Source of the DNA: DASXHZ01 sp036488085
GTDB taxonomy: Bacteria; Acidobacteriota; Thermoanaerobaculia; Gp7-AA8
NCBI GenBank assembly: GCA_036488085.1
Contig: DASXHZ010000029.1
Coordinates: 95,762 to 159,761 of the forward strand
DNA: 64,000 nucleotides
Direction: 5' to 3'
Shown here piece by piece: positions 50,336 through 59,669 of this stretch (positions are counted from its first letter, which is position 1; each line of letters opens with the position of its first letter). Under the pieces are notes generated by a model that had not been told where the DNA came from, did not search any database, and saw nothing but the letters and a program-made list of their open reading frames with translations. Made by a program: the position numbers and the translations under genes.

Positions 50336-51624
50336 AGAGAACGAACCTGATGTTTCTGGCGATGCTCGGCGTCGCCGCATTGCGTTGCGCGACCGCGGCG
50401 CCTCCCTCCAGCCCGGCCGCCATCGGCGTCGAGGCTCGCGGCGACGACCGCTACCTGATCGACCCGCGCATCGGCTTTGACAATCCGGCGCCGCCGAAAG
50501 TCGAGACGCGGTTCGAGAGCGCCTGGCGTGCATTTCAAGCGGGCGATCCCGGCGCGCGGATCGTGTTCGACCAGATCCGGAAAGCGCATCCCGAATACCT
50601 CCCGGCGACCCTCGGCATCGCGGCGATCGACATCCGCGAGGGCCACTTCGATCGCGCGACGCTCGCCATCGAGCGCGTCGAGTCAAGAGTGTCTTCGTAC
50701 ACCGCGGCGCAGGTTTATGCCGCCGAGATCGCCGCGCGGCAGAACCAGTTGAAGCAAGCCTACGAGCTCTATTCGCAGCTGGCCACGCAGATCGCCGTCC
50801 CCGACGTCGTCAAGGACCGCTACGCCGACATCCGCGAGCGCTACTTCGAGGAGCTCAACGCGAACGCGCATGCCGCCACCGGTCCCGATGCGAACCGGGT
50901 GCTACGCGAAGCGCTCGCCATCAACCCCTCGGCGCGCGACCTCCGGATGCAACTCGTCCGCAACCTTCTCGCGGAAAAGAATTGGGACGAGGCGCGAACA
51001 ACGCTCGATCCGCTCGTGAACACCGAAGCCGACAAGAGCGACGTACAGGAAGCGCTGGCGGAGATCGAAGTCGGCCACGGCCAATACGAGCAGGCGATCC
51101 AACGATACGAGCGCCTCTCGAAGCGCGACCGCGACCCCCGATACGCCACCCGGCTCAACGAATTGAAGCAGCGGTGGAACGAGGAGAACATGCCGCCGCA
51201 GTTCCGAAAGGCTCTCGAGGATGAGGTCGCGACACGCGCCGACCTCGCCGTGCTTCTCTACTGGAAGCTGGCGTCGATCCGTTTCGCCCAAAACGTCGGT
51301 ACCCCGCCGATCGCGACCGACGTCGAGAACGCCACCGGCCGAGAAGAGCTCGTCCGCGCCATCGCCCTCGGCATCCTCCAAGTCGATCCCGTCACCCGTC
51401 GCGTCGGCCCGAACACCCCCGTCACCGCCGCGGCCCTGACCCGCTACGCCGCCCGCGTCCTAGCCTCCCGCGGCGCCGGCTGCGCCCGCGGCGCTACCGA
51501 CGCACACTCCACCCTCACCGCCTGCAACGTCACCGACGTCACGACGACCCTGGCCGCCGACGAGCCAGTGAGCGGGCGGGCGGTGAGCGACGTCGTGGAC
51601 GAGATCGACCGGGCGTTGCGGTAG
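50332..51624 (+). CDS. TPR-repeat exported protein
   Basis: A 430-residue protein from a TTG overlapping the miaA stop. A signal-like segment (MKRTNLMFLAMLGVAALRCATAA) is followed by TPR-like repeats over ~55-280 (AWRAFQAGDPGARIVFDQIRKAHPEYLPA, YEQAIQRYERLSKRDRDP). A less regular C-terminal region contains PPIATDVENATGREELVRAIALGIL. The Cys after LR is not a canonical lipobox. Probably periplasmic; role unknown. Confidence 0.72.
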   Translation: MKRTNLMFLAMLGVAALRCATAAPPSSPAAIGVEARGDDRYLIDPRIGFDNPAPPKVETRFESAWRAFQAGDPGARIVFDQIRKAHPEYLPATLGIAAIDIREGHFDRATLAIERVESRVSSYTAAQVYAAEIAARQNQLKQAYELYSQLATQIAVPDVVKDRYADIRERYFEELNANAHAATGPDANRVLREALAINPSARDLRMQLVRNLLAEKNWDEARTTLDPLVNTEADKSDVQEALAEIEVGHGQYEQAIQRYERLSKRDRDPRYATRLNELKQRWNEENMPPQFRKALEDEVATRADLAVLLYWKLASIRFAQNVGTPPIATDVENATGREELVRAIALGILQVDPVTRRVGPNTPVTAAALTRYAARVLASRGAGCARGATDAHSTLTACNVTDVTTTLAADEPVSGRAVSDVVDEIDRALR

Positions 51625-51648
51625 GTTTTCGCGAGCGCGCTAACCGCG

Positions 51649-52227
51649 TTAACGAAACAGCGTCAACCGCGGCAACCCAAACCGCTCGCGAATCGCGCGG
51701 CGGAGATTGGCTTCCTCCGTCCGCGCGCGTGTCTTCTCGTCGACGCCCGGTGGTAGGGCAACCACTGGGCGCTCGGCGGCGGGTAGAGAGGCCAAGAGAG
51801 AATCGATCAACTCCCGCTCTAACTCGATCAGCTTCTCCTCGATGCGCGGAACGCTCTTTTCGGCGGCGAGGGCGCGGACGCGCGGTGCAAACGATGAGAC
51901 GACAACGACGCTCTCGAGCGAAGAGGCCAAGGCTTCGAGCGCCTCGGACGGAGAAGCCTCCGGCGTGGAAGAGCCCTCGCCCACCGTCAGTTCCCGCCGC
52001 TCGTCCCACAGCTCCTTCACGGCGTGTTTGCAATAGTGGATGCTGTTGACCTTCTTCTTCCGCTCCGCCGCCTTCTCGAACACCGTATCGATCGCCTCGA
52101 TGACGATCGGCAGCGGCACGCCGGCGTCGTGCCACTCCTTCATCAGAGCCCAATCCTTCGCGTTCAGGACGAACGGCGTCCCGCGCTTGGAAGAGAAATG
52201 GCTCTCAATTTCCGCGAAGTAATCCAT
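51649..52227 (-). CDS. Hypothetical cytosolic protein
   Basis: A 192-residue protein. The N-terminal ~75 residues (KDWALMKEWHDAGVPLPIVIEAIDTVFEKAAERKKKVNSIHYC) have the look of a helical replication/primosome-accessory-like domain seen in other bacteria, but I cannot name it. The middle is low-complexity, and the C-terminal part is a long helix (IEEKLIELERELIDSLLASLP). Convergent with the TPR gene. Confidence 0.6.
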   Translation of the reverse strand: MDYFAEIESHFSSKRGTPFVLNAKDWALMKEWHDAGVPLPIVIEAIDTVFEKAAERKKKVNSIHYCKHAVKELWDERRELTVGEGSSTPEASPSEALEALASSLESVVVVSSFAPRVRALAAEKSVPRIEEKLIELERELIDSLLASLPAAERPVVALPPGVDEKTRARTEEANLRRAIRERFGLPRLTLFR

Positions 52228-52260
52228 GTCACGCTAAAATCGCACATCTCGGAGCCACCT

Positions 52261-53916
52261 GTGTCCATACCCGCCCCGCCGCGCGCGGAAGTCACCGTTT
52301 ACTCGCCGCTCTTCTCTCCCTTCCGGCAGATGATCGACGGCGAGTCGACCGTATCGATCGGACGTGCATCCGACTGCACGATCCCGATCAAGGACCGCTA
52401 CCTTTCGCGGCGGCATGCCGAGATCGTCGTCGAGAACGGCTCCTGGCTCGTCAAGGACCTCGGCAGCGCAAACGGAACATACCTGAACGGCAACCGGGTC
52501 GAGCGCGACTCCCCCCTCAAGAACGGCGACCGCATCCGCCTCGGCGACACCGAGATCGTCTTCGCCGCCGCCGAGCACAACACCGACCGGATGCTGGCGG
52601 TCGCCAACCATCACATCAGCGCCACCATCGCGATCCCGGTTCAAGATCTCGATGCGGTCACGCCGGCGAACGGGAGCGACGTCTCGCGTCTCCAGACGCT
52701 GACGCTCCTTGCGCGCGAGCTGATCGAAGACCGCCCGATGGCGGAGCTCTTCGGCTTCATCGTCGACCGCGTGATGCAACACCTGCAGCCTTCCCGCGCC
52801 GCCCTCGGCCTCCTCGCGCCGGACGGTAAGTCGTTCAGCGCGGTCGAGGTGCGGCGCCAGGACCAGACCGACTCGAGCGAGTTGAAGATCAGCCATACGC
52901 TGCTGGCCGAGGTCGTGGAGGAGAAGAAGGCGCTGGCGTTCATGGACGTCGGCCTCGACGAGAAACTCTCGCGCGCGCAGTCGATCATCATGCAGGGGAT
53001 CCACTCGATCATCTGCGCGCCGCTCACCGTGAGCAACAACGTCGCCGGCGTGCTGTACGTCGACTACCTCTTCAACCAACGCCAGATCCAGGAAGAGGAC
53101 GTGCGTCTCGTCGCGCAGATCGCGCGGTTCGCCGCGACGAAGCTGGAACAGACGCGGCTCCGCGAAGAGGCGATCCAGAAGCGGATCATCGACGAAGAGC
53201 TGCGGACCGCGTCGACGATCCAGAAGCGGCTCCTCGCACCGGCACCTGCCGGGATCAACGGCTATTCGTTCTCCGGGCTGAATCGCGCCTGCCGTACGGT
53301 CAGCGGCGACTATTACGACTTCGTCGTCCGGCCCGACGGGAAGATCTACTTCGTCATCGGCGACGTGAGCGGCAAGGGCGTCACGGCGGGGCTGATGATG
53401 GCCGGCCTCCAGGCGGCGTTCCGCATCTACACGAAGAACGATCCCGATCCGGCGACGCTGGTCGGCCAGCTCAACACGGCGCTCAAAGAGAACCTCCCGC
53501 AGTCGAAGTTCGTCACGCTCTTCCTCGGGCGCCTCGACACTGCCACCGGCGTCATCGAGTACGCCAACGCCGGCCACACACCCCCGATCTTAGTCCGCAC
53601 CGACAGCGCCACGGAGCTGGCCGACACCGACCTCCTCCTCGGCGTCGTCACACGCGCCGTCTACACCAAGCGCACGGTGCAACTCGAACCGGGCGACGCG
53701 CTGGTCCTCTTCACGGACGGCGTCAGCGAGGCGGAGAACGTCGACGGCGGGATCCTCGGCACGAGCGAGCTGACCGCACGCCTCGCCGCGCTCCACGGCC
53801 GCGATGCGAACGCGCTCGCCATGGCCGTCGACGACGCGGTCATCGCGCACGTCGGCGGCGACGCGGACGCCCTCGGCGACGACGTAACTTTGGTGGTGGT
53901 TAGCCGGAACGCGTAG
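52261..53916 (+). CDS. FHA-GAF-SpoIIE phosphatase
   Basis: A 551-residue signalling protein from a GTG with GGAG 7 bases upstream. The FHA domain (~residues 15-100) shows SIGRASDCTIPIKDRYLSRRHAEI and LGSANGTYLNG, binding phosphothreonine. A GAF domain follows (~140-290). The PP2C-like SpoIIE/RsbU phosphatase domain from ~330 shows VSGDYYDFV, VIGDVSGKGVTAGLMMA, YANAGHTPP, LFTDGVSEA and DDVTLVVV. It likely reverses Ser/Thr phosphorylation of an anti-anti-sigma factor or similar; no partner is adjacent. Confidence 0.92.
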   Translation: MSIPAPPRAEVTVYSPLFSPFRQMIDGESTVSIGRASDCTIPIKDRYLSRRHAEIVVENGSWLVKDLGSANGTYLNGNRVERDSPLKNGDRIRLGDTEIVFAAAEHNTDRMLAVANHHISATIAIPVQDLDAVTPANGSDVSRLQTLTLLARELIEDRPMAELFGFIVDRVMQHLQPSRAALGLLAPDGKSFSAVEVRRQDQTDSSELKISHTLLAEVVEEKKALAFMDVGLDEKLSRAQSIIMQGIHSIICAPLTVSNNVAGVLYVDYLFNQRQIQEEDVRLVAQIARFAATKLEQTRLREEAIQKRIIDEELRTASTIQKRLLAPAPAGINGYSFSGLNRACRTVSGDYYDFVVRPDGKIYFVIGDVSGKGVTAGLMMAGLQAAFRIYTKNDPDPATLVGQLNTALKENLPQSKFVTLFLGRLDTATGVIEYANAGHTPPILVRTDSATELADTDLLLGVVTRAVYTKRTVQLEPGDALVLFTDGVSEAENVDGGILGTSELTARLAALHGRDANALAMAVDDAVIAHVGGDADALGDDVTLVVVSRNA

Positions 53917-53936
53917 GCGGCAGCTCGGCCGCCATT

Positions 53937-54148
53937 GGCGGAAGGCCGGACGCCGTCGGAGGTCAGCCGGGCCTCCGTTGGCGGTCGTCCAATCTCCGTT
54001 GGCGGTTTTCAAACCTCCTTTGGCGGTTGCGAAACCTCCCTTGGCGGTTCCCCAACCTCCGTTGGCGGTTTCCCAACCTCCGTTGGCGGTTGCCGAATCT
54101 CCGTTGGCGGTTGCCGAATCTCCTTTAGCGGCAGCCCGGCCTCCTTTT
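53937..54148. repeat. Tandem array of 21-bp units (GGCGGTT type)
   Basis: Ten units. Units 3 to 9 (53980-54126) are exactly 21 bp on the pattern GGCGGTTnnCnAACCTCCnTT; two end units are 22 bp. Both strands are open and would encode heptapeptide repeats such as TSVGGFP or TANGGWE, but no start signal supports a gene. The array fills the 260-bp gap between two convergent genes. Confidence 0.88.
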
Positions 54149-54176
54149 GGAGGGCAGCCGGCCCCCAAGGTCTTCT

Positions 54177-54656
54177 TTAAATCCCCTTCAGCCACTCGTC
54201 GATCGCCGCGTTCGCGCGATCGTTCTTGAAGTTGTACCAAGCCTTCTCCAGCGCGCGATCCTCGGCAACCGCGGCGCGAAACGACGCAACCATTTGAAAA
54301 TGCGCGCGTTGCGGGAGCGTGAGCGTTTTCAGGAACGCGCGCTGGTCGTCTTCGTCCGACTGCGTCGGAACGCGGGCGAACCGGGTATCGGCCAGCTCCT
54401 CGCGCGACTCGACCACTTCACCGCTTTCCTTATCGAGGTAATACAGGATCACGCCGCTCCGATCGAGATACGCCGCCTGGAGACCTTCACGATCGACCTC
54501 ACTGATGACGGATAACGGTTGACGGATAACGGCCGCCTCGGCCGCCGCCGGCTTCCACGCGACATTGCGGGCCAGGAACTCCCGCTCCTTCTCCTCGCGA
54601 CGACGCTGCGAGCCGCGCCACCAGAGGCGGAGGCGCTGCATGAGGGAGACGGCCAT
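54177..54656 (-). CDS. Hypothetical protein
   Basis: A 159-residue protein from MAVSLMQRLRLWWRGSQRRREEKEREFL; a start at MQRLR is possible. It is highly charged, with LYYLDKESGEVVESREELADTRFARVP in the middle and an all-helical end. Head-to-head with murQ, whose ATG lies 24 bp away. No family recognised. Confidence 0.6.
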   Translation of the reverse strand: MAVSLMQRLRLWWRGSQRRREEKEREFLARNVAWKPAAAEAAVIRQPLSVISEVDREGLQAAYLDRSGVILYYLDKESGEVVESREELADTRFARVPTQSDEDDQRAFLKTLTLPQRAHFQMVASFRAAVAEDRALEKAWYNFKNDRANAAIDEWLKGI

Positions 54657-54680
54657 GAACGCGATGATATCGTTCGTCGC

Positions 54681-55514
54681 ATGACCCAGGACCGGCTCGC
54701 GGCGAGCCTCGACATCGATCGGGCGTCGCCGGGCGAGATCGTCAGGATCATCCAGGAGCAGGACGCGCTCGTGGCGGCCGCCGTCGCAACTCAGGCCGAC
54801 CGAATCGCGCAGGCCATCGACCAGATCGCCGATCGCCTCTCCCATGGCGGGCGACTCTTCTACGTCGGCGCCGGCACCAGCGGCCGGATCGCACTTCTCG
54901 ACGCCTCGGAGCTCCAGCCTACCTACGGCATCGAACCCGATCTCGTCCGCGTGCTCATGGCGGGCAGCGAGCAGGCGTTTGCATCCGCGGTCGAGGGTGC
55001 CGAGGATGACGAGGATGCGGCGATTGCGGCGATCAACAAGAACGTGAAGGCGGAGGATGCCGTCGTCGGCATCGCCGCGAGCGGCACGACCCCGTTCACC
55101 GTCACCGCGATCCGCCGCGCGAACATGCTCGGCGCGCTTACCGTGGGCATCACCTCCACACCTGGCTCGCCGCTCGCAGCCGAAGCCGACATCGCGATCG
55201 AGGCGATCACCGGCCCCGAGGTGATCATGGGATCGACGCGGATGAAGAGCGGCACCGCACAGAAAATGATCCTCAACACGATCTCCACCGGCGTGATGAT
55301 CCGCCTCGGGCACGTCTACTCGAACCTGATGATCGACATGCCGGCGACCAACGAGAAGCTGCGCAACCGCGCCGTACGGATGGTCGAGCTGGCTGCCGGC
55401 GTCACGAGGCCGATGGCGGTACAGGCGATCCGCGAGGCGAACGGGAACGTGCGGCAGGCGGTAAGCAATTTATCCCGCGCGAATGCGCGTGATCAGCGGA
55501 GCAAGTCGCCCTGA
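54681..55514 (+). CDS. murQ: N-acetylmuramic acid 6-phosphate etherase
   Basis: A 277-residue SIS-domain lyase that removes lactate from MurNAc-6-phosphate to give GlcNAc-6-phosphate. It shows LDIDRASPGEIVRIIQEQD, LFYVGAGTSGRIALLDASELQPTYG, GIAASGTTPFTVTAI, GPEVIMGSTRMKSGTAQKMILN and DMPATNEKLRNRA. It heads murQ-nagA-nagB, a complete route from recycled murein sugar to fructose-6-phosphate. Confidence 0.95.
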   Translation: MTQDRLAASLDIDRASPGEIVRIIQEQDALVAAAVATQADRIAQAIDQIADRLSHGGRLFYVGAGTSGRIALLDASELQPTYGIEPDLVRVLMAGSEQAFASAVEGAEDDEDAAIAAINKNVKAEDAVVGIAASGTTPFTVTAIRRANMLGALTVGITSTPGSPLAAEADIAIEAITGPEVIMGSTRMKSGTAQKMILNTISTGVMIRLGHVYSNLMIDMPATNEKLRNRAVRMVELAAGVTRPMAVQAIREANGNVRQAVSNLSRANARDQRSKSP

Positions 55515-55542
55515 TCGTGCGACAGATCGAGACAAGCAAGAG

Positions 55543-56661
55543 ATGAACATCCGCCAGCTCTTCGGCCGCGCCTTTGTCCGCGGCGCGATCCAGGACGACA
55601 CGCTGATCACGATCGGCGGTGACTCGATCATCGACGTCTCGCAGACGAACGACGTTCCGGCCGCCGCGGAGCGGACGCGCTGTCTCGTCGTTCCTGGCTT
55701 CATCGACGTGCACGTGCACGGCGGCGACGGCGCCGACTTCATGGACGGCAGCGAGGAGCAGAACGCGCTCATCCTCGCTTTTCACGCGAAGCACGGAACG
55801 ACGGCGCTTTGTGCGACCACGCTATCGGGGTCGGTCTCCGACATCCGTAACGCCGTGGGGGCGATCAGCACGACAGAATCGAAGGGAGCCGAGGTTGTCG
55901 GCATCCACCTCGAGGGGCCGTACATCAACCGGCAGCGCGCCGGCGCACAGGACACGGCGTCGATCCGGCCGGCTGACATCCAAGAGCTGACGGCGCTGCT
56001 CGCGCTCGCGCCGCACCTGCGCTGGATGATGACCGTCGCGCCGGAGCTCGACGGAGCGCGGGCGCTCATCGAGCACTTCCGCGACCGCGTCCTGTTTTCG
56101 ATCGGACATACGGCGGCCGGGTATTCGGAGGCTGTCGCTGCGCTGGAGTGGGGAGCGAGACACTTCACGCACCTCTTCAACGCCATGACCGGCATGCACC
56201 ACCGGGAGCCGGGCGTGGTCGGCGCGGCGTTCGTCTCCGACGCGACCGCCGAACTGATCGCCGACGGCATCCACGTCCATCCGGTGATGCTGCGGATCGC
56301 GGCGACCGCGATGCCGCACCGCATCGCGCTCGTCACCGACGCCATGCGCGCCTGCGGCCTCGCGGACGGCGAGTACAAGCTGTACGGCTCCGACGTGCGC
56401 GTCGCGGAAGGAGCGGCGCGGCTCGCCGACGGGACGTTGGCGGGAAGCGTGCTCACGATGGGAGACGCGGTGAAGAACATGGTCGAGCTGGCCGACGTCC
56501 CGATCGAGATGGTGCTGCCGCTGGCGAGCGAAGTGCCGGCGCGCGTGATCGGCGTCGCCGATCGCAAGGGCCGCATCGCGCACAACGAAGACGCGGATCT
56601 CGTGCTCCTGACCGACAGGCTCGAGATCGATCGCGTCATCGTGCGAGGCGCCGACGCGTGA
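55543..56661 (+). CDS. nagA: N-acetylglucosamine-6-phosphate deacetylase
   Basis: A 372-residue amidohydrolase. Metal and catalytic motifs: GFIDVHVHGGDGADFMD, GIHLEGPYINRQRAGAQD, IGHTAAGYSEAVAALEWGARHFTHLFNAMTGMHHREPG and the catalytic Asp in ALVTDAMRACG. The MNIRQLF start is preferred over the upstream open frame. It overlaps nagB by GTGA. Confidence 0.95.
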   Translation: MNIRQLFGRAFVRGAIQDDTLITIGGDSIIDVSQTNDVPAAAERTRCLVVPGFIDVHVHGGDGADFMDGSEEQNALILAFHAKHGTTALCATTLSGSVSDIRNAVGAISTTESKGAEVVGIHLEGPYINRQRAGAQDTASIRPADIQELTALLALAPHLRWMMTVAPELDGARALIEHFRDRVLFSIGHTAAGYSEAVAALEWGARHFTHLFNAMTGMHHREPGVVGAAFVSDATAELIADGIHVHPVMLRIAATAMPHRIALVTDAMRACGLADGEYKLYGSDVRVAEGAARLADGTLAGSVLTMGDAVKNMVELADVPIEMVLPLASEVPARVIGVADRKGRIAHNEDADLVLLTDRLEIDRVIVRGADA

Positions 56662-57410
56662 AGTGGGAAGAGTGTGAAGACTACGGCGCGCTTTCTCGGC
56701 GTGCCGCCGGCATCCTTCTCACGGCAATCCGCAGCGACCCGCGAATGGTTCTCGGCCTGCCGACCGGACGGACGCCGGTGGGGATGTACGACCGTGTGAT
56801 AGCCGAGTGCTCGAGCCAGTATCACTGCTTCCGCGACGTCACGACGTTCAACCTCGACGAGTACGCCGGCATCCCTCGCGATCATCCCGGCAGTTACTAC
56901 ACGTACATGACGCAGCATCTTTTCGACCACGTCGACATCGCCTCGGACAACGCGCACATCCCGCACGGCGATGCGCCCGATCTCGACGCGGAGTGCGTCC
57001 GCTACGAACGCGAGATCGCCTCCGCCGGCTCGCTCGGCCTCACGTTCCTCGGCCTCGGCCAGAACGGCCACATCGGCTTCAACGAGCCGGGCACGCCGTT
57101 CGTCTCGCGCACCCGCGTCGTCGAGCTGTCGCACTCCACCCGCGTCGCCAACGCCGACCTCTTCGCCGACGGCAAGGTCCCGACCCACGCCATCACCATC
57201 GGCATAGGCACGATCCTCGAGTCGAAGCGCATCGTGCTGCTCGCGAGCGGCGAGTCGAAAAAAGCGGCGATCGCCCGGCTGCGATCCGGCGACATTGACG
57301 AATCGTTTCCTGCCAGCGCGCTGTGGAAACATCCTGAGTGCTTAGTACTAAGCACTGTTTTTGCTGTGTCCGGCGACGAATGGAGAAATCGGCCCGCCGT
57401 CCGATCCTAG
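56658..57410 (+). CDS. nagB: Glucosamine-6-phosphate deaminase with altered C-terminus
   Basis: A 250-residue deaminase/isomerase giving fructose-6-phosphate and ammonia. It has VLGLPTGRTPVGMY, FNLDEYAGIPRDHPGSYY, GLGQNGHIGFNEPGTPF and IVLLASGESKKAAI. After SALWKHP the family normally continues with a beta strand and DEEAA-like end. Here the reading runs into a 20-bp perfect palindrome and ends ECLVLSTVFAVSGDEWRNRPAVRS. The last 31 bp overlap the next gene. Confidence 0.92.
   Translation: MKWEECEDYGALSRRAAGILLTAIRSDPRMVLGLPTGRTPVGMYDRVIAECSSQYHCFRDVTTFNLDEYAGIPRDHPGSYYTYMTQHLFDHVDIASDNAHIPHGDAPDLDAECVRYEREIASAGSLGLTFLGLGQNGHIGFNEPGTPFVSRTRVVELSHSTRVANADLFADGKVPTHAITIGIGTILESKRIVLLASGESKKAAIARLRSGDIDESFPASALWKHPECLVLSTVFAVSGDEWRNRPAVRS
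57337..57356. repeat. 20-bp perfect palindrome in the 3' end of nagB
   Basis: AGTGCTTAGTACTAAGCACT followed by GTTTTTG. It looks like a hairpin with a short T-run, so could act as a weak terminator on the plus strand. The AGTGCTTAG word also builds the signal-peptide region at 43180-43241. Confidence 0.6.
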
Positions 57411-58285
57411 GGATCCTTTCGATCCTTCTGCTCGTTTTCCTCTACCGCGTCTTTGCCGTCTACACCGTCCGCAGCGGCGAGTGCGATGCGAAACCGGTCG
57501 ATCCGCACCTCCGGATCGCGACGCGTACCGAGAACGGACAGCTCGTCTCGTACCCGGTGCGGGTCAACTTCCCGCCGCAGCAACGGCCGCTCCTCGTCAT
57601 GACCTACAACATCGCGGGCCACGACGAGCTGCTCGACGGCGATCACATCAAACGGATCGCGGCCGCCATCAACCAGGTCAAGCCCGACATCGTCGGCCTC
57701 GAAGAGGTGCATCGCAAGACCTGGCAGTCGCGCTACCGCGACCAGCTCGCCGAGCTCGAAGGGCTCACCCACATGAACGGCTACTTCGGCCCGAGCTACA
57801 CCGAGGTTGGCGGTAAGTTCGGCAACGCGATCCTGACGCGCGGGAAGCTGCTGTCGGAAAAGGTCCATCCGCTGCCAACCATCGGCGAGCCGCGATCGAT
57901 CACCGAATCAGTCATCGAGATCGACGGCGCCACCATCAACTTCTACGTCACGCACCTCTCGACGTGGGGAAGCCTCAACTCGAAGATCCGCGGCGAGCAG
58001 CTCGAATGCGTCGCCAAGCACATCCGAACGAGCCGCTATCCGTACATCCTCGCCGGCGACTTCAACGCCGGGCAGGACGCCGGCGAGATCCACCGCTTCC
58101 GCCTGATCAATGCTGCCCAGCTTTGCGGCGAGGACATAGGCCCGACGCACCCGACGATGAACCGCCGCATCGACTACATCTTTGCCGACTACGGCTGGGA
58201 GGTGCGCGCCGCGCGCGTCGTGACGATTGGCCCGTCCGATCACTGGCCGGCAGTCGCGGAGCTGATGTGGGAGCGCTCGAAATGA
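57380..58285 (+). CDS. Membrane-anchored EEP-family phosphodiesterase/nuclease-like protein
   Basis: A 301-residue endonuclease/exonuclease/phosphatase-fold protein. An N-terminal helix (PILGILSILLLVFLYRVFAVY) anchors it, with the domain outside. Motifs: VMTYNIAGHDEL, VGLEEVHRKT with catalytic Glu, FGNAILTR, TINFYVTHLSTWG, LAGDFNAGQD and the final GPSDHWPAVAEL. It could act on DNA or lipid phosphoesters. Coupled to the cardiolipin synthase gene by ATGA, which makes a lipid role plausible. Confidence 0.85.
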   Translation: MEKSARRPILGILSILLLVFLYRVFAVYTVRSGECDAKPVDPHLRIATRTENGQLVSYPVRVNFPPQQRPLLVMTYNIAGHDELLDGDHIKRIAAAINQVKPDIVGLEEVHRKTWQSRYRDQLAELEGLTHMNGYFGPSYTEVGGKFGNAILTRGKLLSEKVHPLPTIGEPRSITESVIEIDGATINFYVTHLSTWGSLNSKIRGEQLECVAKHIRTSRYPYILAGDFNAGQDAGEIHRFRLINAAQLCGEDIGPTHPTMNRRIDYIFADYGWEVRAARVVTIGPSDHWPAVAELMWERSK

Positions 58286-59583
58286 AGAGGCATCACGTTC
58301 GGAAAACGCACCACATCCGCATTCCGGTAGTCGTCTTCGTCGCGATGGTCCTGGTGCTGGTCGTGATGACGACGCTCCTCTGGTCGATCTGGCGCGAGCC
58401 GAAGACGCACCTCAGCGTCAAGAATCCCGGCGACCTCAACGCGTTGCTTCCTTCGATCGTCGGGCTCACGCAAGCGAGCCTCGACGGAGGGAACCGCGCC
58501 GTGGTGCTGGAAAACGGCGACGGGTTCTTCCCGCCGCTGATCGCCGACATCGATCGCGCGCGGGAGAGCGTTCATCTCGAGTCGTACATCTGGTGGAAGG
58601 GGGACGTCTGCGATCAGCTCGCGCGTGCGCTCGCGAATGCGGCGCGCCGCGGCGTCGAGGTGCGCGTTCTGGTCGACGCCTCCGGCGGCCACAAGATGAC
58701 GAAGGAGAACCAGCAGCTCATGGGACGCGCCGGCGTGAAGCTCGCCTCGTTCCACCCCTTCGAGGTCTCGAACCTCGGCCGTCTCAACAACCGCGACCAC
58801 CGGAAGGTCACGATCATCGACGGACGCATCGCGTACATCGGCGGCTACGGCATCGCCGAGGAGTGGAGCGGCCACGCGCAGGACAAGAACCACTGGCGCG
58901 ACACCGGCCTTCGCGTGGAAGGGCCGATCGTCAATCGCATGCAGGGGGCGTTCTCCGAGAATTGGATCGAACAAACCGGCGAGATCATCGCGGGCGAAAA
59001 ATACTTCCCGCATACGGCTCCCGTCGGAACGACGCAGGCGCACCTCGCGTACACCTCGCCCACCGGCTCGATCTCCTCGGTGCAGGTCCTCTACTACCTC
59101 GGGATCGAGGCGGCGCGTCACGAGATCATCATCCAGAATCCGTATCTCCTCCCAGACGAAAACTCCATCGCCGCGATCCGCGATGCCGTCCGCCGCGGCG
59201 TCGTCGTCCGCATCATGGTGCCGGCGACGTCGACGACCGACTCGCCGGTCGTGCAGCACGCGTCGCATCACCAGTTCGGGACGCTGCTGAAGGCGGGCGC
59301 GCACGTCTACGAGTACGACAAGACGCTGCTGCATCAGAAGGTCATGATCGTCGACGGCGTCTGGTCGTGCCTCGGTTCGACGAACTTCGACAGCCGCTCG
59401 TTCAACCTCAACGACGAGATCAGCATCGCGACGCTCGACCCGCAGATCGCCGCCCAACTGCGCGCCGCCTTCGACGACGACCTCCGCCACGCCCACGAGC
59501 GGCATCTCGATGAGTGGTCCCACCGTCCGTTTTGGCACAAAGCGATGGACGGGCTAGCATATTTGGCTCACGGAGAGCTGTGA
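58282..59583 (+). CDS. Cardiolipin synthase-type phospholipase D protein
   Basis: A 433-residue protein with an N-terminal transmembrane helix (IPVVVFVAMVLVLVVMTTLLWSIW). Two HKD motifs are NNRDHRKVTIIDGRIAYIGGYGIAEEW (~residue 172) and LLHQKVMIVDGVWSCLGSTNFDSRS (~350). The layout matches bacterial ClsA/B-type synthases that join phosphatidyl groups. ATGA overlap with the EEP gene. Confidence 0.9.
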   Translation: MKRHHVRKTHHIRIPVVVFVAMVLVLVVMTTLLWSIWREPKTHLSVKNPGDLNALLPSIVGLTQASLDGGNRAVVLENGDGFFPPLIADIDRARESVHLESYIWWKGDVCDQLARALANAARRGVEVRVLVDASGGHKMTKENQQLMGRAGVKLASFHPFEVSNLGRLNNRDHRKVTIIDGRIAYIGGYGIAEEWSGHAQDKNHWRDTGLRVEGPIVNRMQGAFSENWIEQTGEIIAGEKYFPHTAPVGTTQAHLAYTSPTGSISSVQVLYYLGIEAARHEIIIQNPYLLPDENSIAAIRDAVRRGVVVRIMVPATSTTDSPVVQHASHHQFGTLLKAGAHVYEYDKTLLHQKVMIVDGVWSCLGSTNFDSRSFNLNDEISIATLDPQIAAQLRAAFDDDLRHAHERHLDEWSHRPFWHKAMDGLAYLAHGEL

Positions 59584-59585
59584 CG

Positions 59586-59665
59586 AGTTGCCAGGCCCCG
59601 GTTGCCGGTTGCCAGATGAATACGGGAACCGGCAACTGGCAACTGGCAACTGGCAACTGGCAACT
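59586..59665. repeat. Repeat element related to the lysC-dapB element
   Basis: It begins GTTGCCAGGCCCCGGTTGCC and GGTTGCCAGATG as at 32.3 kb, and ends in five tandem copies of the 7-mer GGCAACT. The two halves are inverted relative to each other. It fills the gap before the GNAT gene, whose ATG lies directly behind it. Confidence 0.7.
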
Positions 59666-59669
59666 GAAA

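Noticed and set aside
53935..54180. 81-codon frame with TSVGG heptapeptides
   Set aside because: Product of the second 21-bp array; no ribosome-binding site, and several frames are equally open.
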